Shown piece by piece: positions 1 to 6,390 of a stretch of 6,390 nucleotides of DNA (positions are counted from its first letter, which is position 1; the number at the start of each line of letters is the position of its first letter). Below the pieces are notes generated by a model. The model was given only the letters and a program-made list of their open reading frames with translations. It ran no database searches and had not been told where the DNA came from. Made by a program: the position numbers and the translations under genes. Origin of the DNA: Burkholderiaceae bacterium (GTDB taxonomy: Bacteria; Pseudomonadota; Gammaproteobacteria; Burkholderiales; Burkholderiaceae); assembly GCA_030151165.1 (NCBI GenBank), contig JASLEM010000330.1, positions 1 to 6,390 of the forward strand, read 5' to 3'.

Positions 1-1
1 G

Positions 2-193
2 CTGAAGCTGGTCTTCCCGCAGGACGGCGTCGACCCGCAGCGCTTCACGCACCTCGACTTCAAGAATTTCTACCTGCAGCCCATGGACAACGTGCTGCAG
101 AAGACCAACCTGCGCCTCGCGATGGACTATTGCCTGGCGCACCCTCAATGGAAACTCGGCCTGCAGACCCACAAGATCCTCGACATCAGATGA
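2..193 (+). CDS. queE: 7-carboxy-7-deazaguanine synthase, C-terminal part (5' end outside window)
   Basis: This is the last 63 residues and TGA stop of a reading frame entering from the left edge. QueE is a radical-SAM enzyme that contracts 6-carboxytetrahydropterin to 7-carboxy-7-deazaguanine in the queuosine/preQ0 pathway. The visible tail contains KLVFPQDG, FYLQPMD, AMDYCLAHPQW and the terminal LQTHKILDIR, which match the C-terminus of the longer proteobacterial QueE type as I remember it. The CxxxCxxC cluster motif lies upstream, outside the window, so the catalytic part cannot be checked. The next gene on the same strand, 37 nt downstream, is queD, the preceding step of the same pathway, which supports the call. 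The TGA at 191-193 overlaps an ATG at 193-195, but that ATG is out of frame with queD and is not its start. Confidence 0.9.
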   Translation: MKLVFPQDGVDPQRFTHLDFKNFYLQPMDNVLQKTNLRLAMDYCLAHPQWKLGLQTHKILDIR

Positions 194-230
194 TGTCGGG
201 GGCGCGTGGCCTGCAGGTCTCGATCCCATC

Positions 231-674
231 ATGCTCACGATCACCAAACGCCTCGAGTTCGACGCCGGCCACCGCATCCCGCAGCACAAGAGCCAGTGCC
301 GCAACCTGCATGGCCATCGCTATGCCCTGGAGATCACGCTCGAGGGCGAGCCGGTCGACGACCCGACGTCCAGCGACCACGGCATGCTGATGGACTTCAG
401 CGACGTCAAGGCGATCGCGAAGGATCATCTCGTCGATCTGTGGGATCACGCCTTCATCGTGCACGACGGCGACACGATGATCCGCGACCTGCTCGCGCAG
501 ATCCCGGGGCACAAGACGGTCGTCGTCGACCGCGTGCCGACGGCGGAGAACCTCGTCGCGATCGCGTTCGAGACGCTCGGCCCGCTCTACACCGAGCGCT
601 TCGGCAACCACCTCAAGCTGAAGAAGCTGCGGCTGTACGAGACGCCGACGAGCTGGGCCGACTGCGACCGCTGA
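231..674 (+). CDS. queD: 6-carboxy-5,6,7,8-tetrahydropterin synthase
   Basis: QueD converts 7,8-dihydroneopterin triphosphate to 6-carboxytetrahydropterin, a cytoplasmic step of queuosine/preQ0 biosynthesis. The 147-residue product shows the PTPS/QueD family pattern. Zinc ligands are His14 (in AGHR) and His27/His29 (in NLHGHRY), with the catalytic Cys23 just before them. DHGMLMDFSDVK follows at about 49-60, WDHAF with His73 at 71-75, PTAENL with Glu106 at 103-108, and RLYETPTSWADC near the end. Length is a little above the E. coli enzyme (about 120 aa), as in many proteobacterial homologues. ATG 231 is the start because the family N-terminus (LTITKRLEFDAGH) begins there and the upstream ATG at 193 is out of frame. 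Only a weak AGG at 215-217 precedes it, 13 nt away. It probably shares a transcript with queE. The TGA stop lies 21 nt from the end of the oppositely oriented selC. Confidence 0.95.
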   Translation: MLTITKRLEFDAGHRIPQHKSQCRNLHGHRYALEITLEGEPVDDPTSSDHGMLMDFSDVKAIAKDHLVDLWDHAFIVHDGDTMIRDLLAQIPGHKTVVVDRVPTAENLVAIAFETLGPLYTERFGNHLKLKKLRLYETPTSWADCDR

Positions 675-695
675 GGCGCGGCCGCTGACGATCGT

Positions 696-791
696 TGGCG
701 GAAGGCAGCAGGAGTCGAACCTACCTGGGAGCGGCTGACGCCCCCACCCGGGTTTGAAGCCCGGACGCACCACCGGATGCGTTTGCCTTCC
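696..791 (-). tRNA. selC: tRNA-Sec (anticodon TCA, reads UGA)
   Basis: This selenocysteine tRNA is 96 nt including the encoded CCA. Read on the minus strand, it has a perfect 8-bp acceptor stem, GGAAGGCA (791-784) with TGCCTTCC (707-700), then discriminator G699 and CCA at 698-696. It has a 6-bp D stem (CGCATC/GGTGCG). The anticodon stem CCGGG/CCCGG closes loop CTTCAAA (759-753), with anticodon TCA at 757-755. A long variable arm carries a 7-bp stem (GGGGGCG/CGCTCCC, one G-T pair). The T arm is GTAGG-TTCGACT-CCTGC. The 8-bp acceptor stem, extended 6-bp D stem, long variable arm and UCA anticodon are the hallmarks of bacterial tRNA-Sec and resemble E. coli selC closely. It is charged by SerRS, converted to Sec-tRNA by SelA and delivered by SelB, both encoded immediately upstream. 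Only 10 nt separate it from the selB stop, so it is probably cut out of the operon transcript by RNase P and 3' nucleases. Confidence 0.98.
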
Positions 792-801
792 TCGAACCGG
801 C

Positions 802-2741
<1,940 letters not shown>

Positions 2742-2745
<4 letters not shown>

Positions 2746-4184
2746 GCGGCGAGCGCGCGGGCCAGCGTCGCGAGCTGCGACGTGAACGCGGGTTCGTCGG
2801 CGTCCTCGAGGCAGCGCAGGTCGAGCCACAGCGCGCCGTCGGCGATGCGGCCGATGACGGGGCGCTCGAGTGCGCGCAACGCGCCTTCGAGCCGCGCGAG
2901 TTCGCGTCCCGCGCGACGCGCGGGCGACGGCGTCAGGCGCAGTCCGACGCTGGGCAGCAGGTCGACCGGCAACGCGCCACTGCCGATCTGGCTGAGCACG
3001 GCGACGGCATCGACGACGAAGCTCGCGCCGACTGCTTGCTGCAGCGGCGCGATCAGACGCTCCGCCTGCGCCCGCATCTGCGCCTGCGGGCGCGTCAGCA
3101 GGCGCAGCGTCGGCAGGCGTTGGGCGAGTTTCTCGGGCGCGCGATAGAGCGCGAGCACCGGCTCCAGCGCCGCGAGCGTCAGCTTGCCGACGCGCAGCGC
3201 GCGCTTGAGCGGGTTCTTCTTGATCTTCGCGATGAGATCCTTGCGGCCGACGATCATGCCGGCCTGCGGACCGCCCAGGAGCTTGTCGCCGCTGAAGCTG
3301 ACGATGTCGGCGCCGGCGGAGACGATGTCGCGCACCGTCGGTTCGTGCGGCAGGCCCCAGTCGGCGAGGTCCGCCAGCGTGCCGCTGCCGAGGTCGACCG
3401 CCAGCGGCACGCCGCGCGCATGCGCGATGCGCGCGACCTCCGATTCGGCGACGCTCGCCGTGAAGCCCGTGACCGCGTAGTTGCTGCAATGCACCTTCAT
3501 CAGCAGGCCGGTGCGCGGGCCGATGGCGGCCTCGTAGTCGCGGGCGTGCGTGCGGTTGGTGGTGCCGATCTCGACCAGCTTCGCGCCGGCGCGGCCCATG
3601 ATGTCCGGGATGCGGAAGGCGCCGCCGATCTCCACCAGCTCGCCGCGCGAGACGACGACCTCCTTGCGCGGCGCGAGCGAGTTCAGCATCAGCAGCACCG
3701 CCGCGGCGTTGTTGTTGACGACGGTGGCGGCCTCGGCGCCGGTGAGCTCGCACAACAGGCCGGCGACGAGGTCGTCGCGGTCGCCGCGGCCGCCGGTCGC
3801 AAGGTCGTACTCGAGGTTCGCGGGCGCGACCAGCGCACGCACGACGGCCTGCACGGCCTCGTCGGGCAGCGGCGCGCGGCCGAGGTTGGTGTGCAGCACG
3901 GTGCCGGTCAGGTTGAAGACGATGCGCAGGCGCGGCGCGTTGCGCGCGGCGATCGCGGCCTCGACGCGGCGCGCGATCGCGCCGGGCTCGAGCTCGGCGC
4001 CGGGCACGTCGGTGCCAGCGCGCATCGCGTCGCGCACGCGATCGAGGTCGGCGCGCACCGCGCTCGTCACCTGCGTCGCACCGTGCGCCTGCAATGCGGC
4101 CGCGAGTTCGGGCGCGGCCAGCAGCCGGTCGACGGCGGGCAGCTGGCGCATCGACGCGGCCTTGGCGGGCAGGGCCTCGCTCAT
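2742..4184 (-). CDS. selA: L-seryl-tRNA(Sec) selenium transferase (selenocysteine synthase)
   Basis: SelA is a PLP enzyme, a homodecamer in bacteria, that converts Ser-tRNA(Sec) to Sec-tRNA(Sec) using selenophosphate. The predicted 480 residues compare with about 463 in E. coli. Seen in order are an N-terminal tRNA-binding segment ([17 protein letters not shown], about 15-31), [18 protein letters not shown] (90-107), [15 protein letters not shown] (123-137), [13 protein letters not shown] (156-168), [15 protein letters not shown] (181-196), the VDLGSGTL segment (263-270), and the PLP-binding lysine K301 in [14 protein letters not shown]. The start ATG at 4184 has a good GGAGG (4196-4192) 7 nt upstream and overlaps the fdhE stop by ATGA (4184-4181). 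The stop overlaps the selB start in the same way. Its substrate tRNA is encoded at the end of the same gene run. The selenium donor gene selD is not in the window. Confidence 0.97.
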
Positions 4185-5134
4185 TCGCCGGCCTCCGCGT
4201 CGTCCGTCGGCGCGGCCAGCGCGAGCCACGGGTTGTCGCTCGCGCGGGCGAACGGCGTGTCGGCCAGCAGCAGGTCGAGCATCAGGCTGGCGAGGTCGTC
4301 GGCCAGCGGCTCGGCCAACGGATCCTTTTCCTGGTCCACCTGCTTGCGGTACGTGTGGCACGCGTCGCAGGTCTCGGCCAGGACGGCGCGCGAGCGGCCG
4401 TCCGGGTCGGGCTCGATACCCTGGTAGCGTATGCCTTTCGTCGACTCGCAATGGCTGCACTTGACGCGCACGAGATGCCACTCGGTGGCGCACAGTGCGC
4501 AGTGCAGGTAGCGGTGACCGCCCGCCTGGCCGCCGATGCGCAGCACGCCGGCGACCGGCAGGCTGGCGCAGACGGGGCAGATCGTCGCGGGGTCGACATG
4601 CGCGATGCGCCGGACGTCGAGCCGGCTGGCGGCGTCCGCGAAGGCGACCTGCAGCGCCGCCATCACGACGGGGCGCGCGGCCTGCCAGCGCGGCGCGACG
4701 TCGCCGGCGATCGCGTCGCGCGCGAGGGCGTCGAGCTCGCCGCCGTCGAGCGCGCCCAGTGCCGCTGCGATGTCGCGTGATGCCGGCGGCGACGCCGCGT
4801 CGTCGCCGATGGCCTCGAGCAGTTGCCCCAGCGCGTCGCGCCACGCCGGGTCGAGCGACTCGCCCGCGGGCAGCACCGGCATGCCGTGTTCGAGCGCGCG
4901 GGCGAGGGTCGACTCGTCGGGCGCCGTGGTGCGGATCGTGGCCGCGGCGCGCGCCTGCACGTCGACGAGCCGCGCGACGAAGCCGAGATAGTCGGCGATC
5001 GGGTTGCCCGGCGCGAGCTGGCGCAGCCGCGCGGCGCGTTCGGCGAACAGCGAGGCCGGCTGCGGCAGGCGCACGCGCGGGAACTCGATGCGGTCGAGCC
5101 CTTCGATCTCACCCTGTTGAAGAATGCGTTGCAC
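4181..5134 (-). CDS. fdhE: Formate dehydrogenase accessory (maturation) protein FdhE
   Basis: FdhE is a cytoplasmic factor needed for activity of respiratory formate dehydrogenases; in E. coli it binds the catalytic subunits and is an iron-binding, rubredoxin-like protein. The predicted 317 residues (E. coli 309) have the family layout: a helical N-terminal half with [19 protein letters not shown] (32-50), then a zinc-ribbon-like region with four CxxC pairs, CPVC 186-189, CALC 212-215, CSHC 226-229 and CDAC 256-259. Conserved [23 protein letters not shown] and [10 protein letters not shown] are also present. The start is the least certain in the operon. The GTG at 5134 is preceded only by AGG at 5150-5148, 13 nt away. 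The frame is open back to the fdoI stop with no ATG, GTG or TTG in between, though an in-frame ATT at 5155-5153 would add seven residues. The end overlaps the selA start (ATGA). Confidence 0.95.
   Translation of the reverse strand: MQRILQQGEIEGLDRIEFPRVRLPQPASLFAERAARLRQLAPGNPIADYLGFVARLVDVQARAAATIRTTAPDESTLARALEHGMPVLPAGESLDPAWRDALGQLLEAIGDDAASPPASRDIAAALGALDGGELDALARDAIAGDVAPRWQAARPVVMAALQVAFADAASRLDVRRIAHVDPATICPVCASLPVAGVLRIGGQAGGHRYLHCALCATEWHLVRVKCSHCESTKGIRYQGIEPDPDGRSRAVLAETCDACHTYRKQVDQEKDPLAEPLADDLASLMLDLLLADTPFARASDNPWLALAAPTDDAEAGE
4192..4196 (-). promoter_or_regulatory. Shine-Dalgarno of selA
   Basis: On the minus strand GGAGG (4196-4192) lies 7 nt before the selA ATG and inside the last codons of fdhE. 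It fixes the selA start and suggests direct initiation in addition to coupling through the ATGA overlap. Confidence 0.8.
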
Positions 5135-5157
5135 GGGAACGGTTTTACCTGAAATGG

Positions 5158-5183
5158 GCGGCGCCGGTCCCGTGCGGCGCCGC
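5158..5183 (-). repeat. Perfect 9-bp inverted repeat (hairpin) between fdoI and fdhE
   Basis: GCGGCGCCG at 5158-5166 and CGGCGCCGC at 5175-5183 are exact reverse complements separated by 8 nt. They lie in the 54-nt gap between the fdoI stop (5189) and the fdhE GTG (5134), the only non-overlapping protein junction in the minus-strand group. On the minus strand the transcript would form an all-GC stem with an 8-nt loop. The following sequence is CCATTTCAGG, not a U-run, so it is not a classical intrinsic terminator. It could block 3' exonucleases, cause partial attenuation or mark a processing site. In such GC-rich DNA a chance palindrome is also possible. Confidence 0.6.
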
Positions 5184-5188
5184 GCGGG

Positions 5189-5821
5189 TCAATGGCGCGG
5201 GCCGCCCATGATCCGGCGGTACCACGCGCGGTGGTGCTGCCACGCCCACGCGGGCGTCACCGTGCCGCGCACCATCGCGTGGATGCTGCCCTTGACCCAG
5301 ATCGCCGCGTAGATGTGCGCGATGATCAGGCCGATGCACGCGACCGCCGCGACGGCGTGCAGCAGGCTCGCGACGCGGATCAGCAGGATCGGCGGCGTCC
5401 ACCACGCGCGCCACATCACGAGCCCGGTCAGCAGCAGCACGGTGATGCCCGCGACGAGGCACCAGAACAGCGCCTTCTGGCCGCCGTTGTTCTTGCCCTG
5501 CTCGGGCATGGCCGTGTCGTCGCCGCTGACGGCGAGCTCGGGCACCTGCTTGAGCCAGTCGATGTCGCGCCGCTCGATCAGGTTGTCGCGCCAGAAGCGC
5601 ACGACCAGCATCGCGAACGCGAGGAACAGCGCGAGGCCGATGTACGGATGCAGGATGCGCGCCCACGGGCCGCCGCCGAACAGGTCGGTGAGGAAGAAGA
5701 ACGCCGGGTGGAAGAACGCGAGGCCGGAGAGCGCGAGCAGCACGAAGCAGATCGCGACCGTCCAGTGGTTGACGCGCTCGGGCGCCGTGTAGCGGCGGAT
5801 CTCGTTGCGGGGGCGGCTCAT
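5189..5821 (-). CDS. fdoI: Respiratory formate dehydrogenase, cytochrome b556 (gamma) subunit
   Basis: This integral membrane dihaem cytochrome b anchors the formate dehydrogenase complex and passes electrons from the beta subunit to the quinone pool. The 210-residue protein (E. coli FdnI 217) has four hydrophobic segments, roughly 20-37, 55-75, 118-137 and 146-173. It keeps the haem histidines known from FdnI: His19 (ERVNHW), His58 (ILHPYIG), His155 (LLHAV) and His169 ([13 protein letters not shown]), the last two at the same residue numbers as I recall for E. coli. Other family signatures are [12 protein letters not shown] (109-120) and HHRAWYR near the end. FdoI and FdnI types cannot be told apart here, so the symbol is by family. 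A strong GGGAGGA (5834-5828) precedes the ATG at 5821 by 6 nt, and the start overlaps the fdoH stop by ATGA. Confidence 0.95.
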   Translation of the reverse strand: MSRPRNEIRRYTAPERVNHWTVAICFVLLALSGLAFFHPAFFFLTDLFGGGPWARILHPYIGLALFLAFAMLVVRFWRDNLIERRDIDWLKQVPELAVSGDDTAMPEQGKNNGGQKALFWCLVAGITVLLLTGLVMWRAWWTPPILLIRVASLLHAVAAVACIGLIIAHIYAAIWVKGSIHAMVRGTVTPAWAWQHHRAWYRRIMGGPRH

Positions 5822-6390
5822 CGCGCGTCCTCCCGGTGGTCGTCACGGCCGGTGCCGAGGTCGTCGGACGGGCCGTCGACCCGCGCGTCGCGCGCGTCGT
5901 TGTCCGGCGCCTCTTCCTCGACCTCGATCGGCCCCTTGACGATGTAGTGGAAGAAGCTGCCGATCACCGCCGCGCCGAGGGCCAACGTCGCGAGCGGCTT
6001 GGCCACGCCCTTCCACAGGCCGACGAGCGGGCTGATGCGCGGCGCGTCCGGCAGGTCGGCGTAGAGCGAGGGCTGGTCCGCGTGGTGCAGCACGTACATC
6101 ACGTGCGTGCCGCCGACGCCGGCCGGATCGTAGAGGCCCGCCTTGTCGAAGCCGCGCTCCTTCAGGTCGACGATGCGCTCCTCGGCCTGGTCCTTCATCG
6201 CGTCCTTGGTGCCGAACATGATCGCGCCGGTCGGGCACGTCTTCACGCAGGCGGGCTCGAGGCCCACGGCGACGCGGTCGGAGCACAGCGTGCACTTGTA
6301 GGCCTTGTGGTCCTTCTTCGAGATGCGCGGCACGTCGAACGGGCAGCCGGTGACGCAGTAGCCGCAGCCGATGCAGTTCTCCTCGTGGAA
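5818..6390 (-). CDS. fdoH: Respiratory formate dehydrogenase, iron-sulfur (beta) subunit, C-terminal part (5' end outside window)
   Basis: The frame enters from the right edge and gives the last 190 residues of a protein usually near 300. The beta subunit carries four [4Fe-4S] clusters linking the molybdenum/tungsten catalytic subunit to cytochrome b. The visible part starts [16 protein letters not shown] (Cys6, 9, 12, 16 of the fragment), followed by YKCTLCSDR (Cys33, Cys36) and [10 protein letters not shown] (Cys48, Cys52), so the later ferredoxin motifs are intact. The family stretch [17 protein letters not shown] follows. A single membrane helix (about [20 protein letters not shown]) anchors the subunit. 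The tail after it is acidic and charged and looks longer than I recall for E. coli FdnH. A GTG at 6333-6331 is internal, since the cysteine motif reads through it. The TGA stop (5820-5818) overlaps fdoI. The catalytic subunit gene fdoG is expected next upstream. Confidence 0.95.
   Translation of the reverse strand, partial: FHEENCIGCGYCVTGCPFDVPRISKKDHKAYKCTLCSDRVAVGLEPACVKTCPTGAIMFGTKDAMKDQAEERIVDLKERGFDKAGLYDPAGVGGTHVMYVLHHADQPSLYADLPDAPRISPLVGLWKGVAKPLATLALGAAVIGSFFHYIVKGPIEVEEEAPDNDARDARVDGPSDDLGTGRDDHREDAR
5828..5834 (-). promoter_or_regulatory. Shine-Dalgarno of fdoI
   Basis: On the minus strand GGGAGGA (5834-5828) lies 6 nt before the fdoI ATG, within the end of fdoH. It is the best ribosome binding site in the window and decides the fdoI start. 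Confidence 0.85.

Noticed and set aside
193..195. ATG overlapping the queE stop as the queD start
   Set aside because: It is out of frame with QueD (38 nt before the ATG at 231), and the family N-terminus starts at 231.
696..720. tRNA 3' end as a phage or island attachment site
   Set aside because: selC is a known integration site in enterobacteria, but here there is no integrase, no repeated tRNA end and no change in gene character on either side in the window.
2746..3753. Upstream extension of the selB frame by over 300 codons
   Set aside because: The extension is Arg/Ala-rich shadow of selA. The SelB family N-terminus begins exactly at the ATG at 2745.
3036..4427. Plus-strand open frame (463 codons) opposite selA and fdhE
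   Set aside because: It has low-complexity composition and no recognisable motif, and it lies antisense to well-supported genes.
6331..6333. GTG as start of the iron-sulfur subunit
   Set aside because: The upstream in-frame codons carry the CxxCxxCxxxC ferredoxin motif, so this valine is internal and the gene continues beyond the right edge.

Overview
This is a very GC-rich bacterial window whose dense, overlapping genes and protein sequences suggest a proteobacterium. The long-form QueE C-terminus and the gene set point most to a betaproteobacterium of the Burkholderiales type, but this is a judgement from remembered sequences and no search was run. The window holds two converging gene groups.

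Left part, plus strand (1-674): the 3' end of queE (7-carboxy-7-deazaguanine synthase) and a complete queD (6-carboxytetrahydropterin synthase). These are two consecutive steps toward 7-deazaguanine (queuosine/preQ0) tRNA modification.

Right part, minus strand (6390 down to 696), read in transcription order: a respiratory formate dehydrogenase iron-sulfur beta subunit (fdoH-type, cut by the right edge), its cytochrome b556 gamma subunit (fdoI-type), the assembly factor fdhE, then selA (selenocysteine synthase), selB (selenocysteine-specific elongation factor) and selC (the UGA-decoding selenocysteine tRNA). Junctions are very tight. fdoH/fdoI, fdhE/selA and selA/selB each overlap by the four bases ATGA, and selC begins 10 nt after the selB stop. 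Only the fdoI-fdhE junction has a gap; it contains a perfect 9-bp inverted repeat.

The group reads as one functional unit. The usual client of the Sec machinery, the formate dehydrogenase catalytic subunit, is expected just beyond the right edge. It is followed by its electron-transfer subunits, its maturation factor and the charging, delivery and tRNA components needed to read its UGA codon. selD (selenophosphate synthetase) is not in the window. The two groups meet tail to tail with 21 nt between the queD stop and the encoded CCA end of selC.

All components belong to known families and I see no unknown system. The points worth a second look concern organisation: co-transcription of a tRNA with its own elongation factor, the intercistronic hairpin, and the uncertain fdhE start. 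No mobile element, CRISPR array or rRNA was seen.
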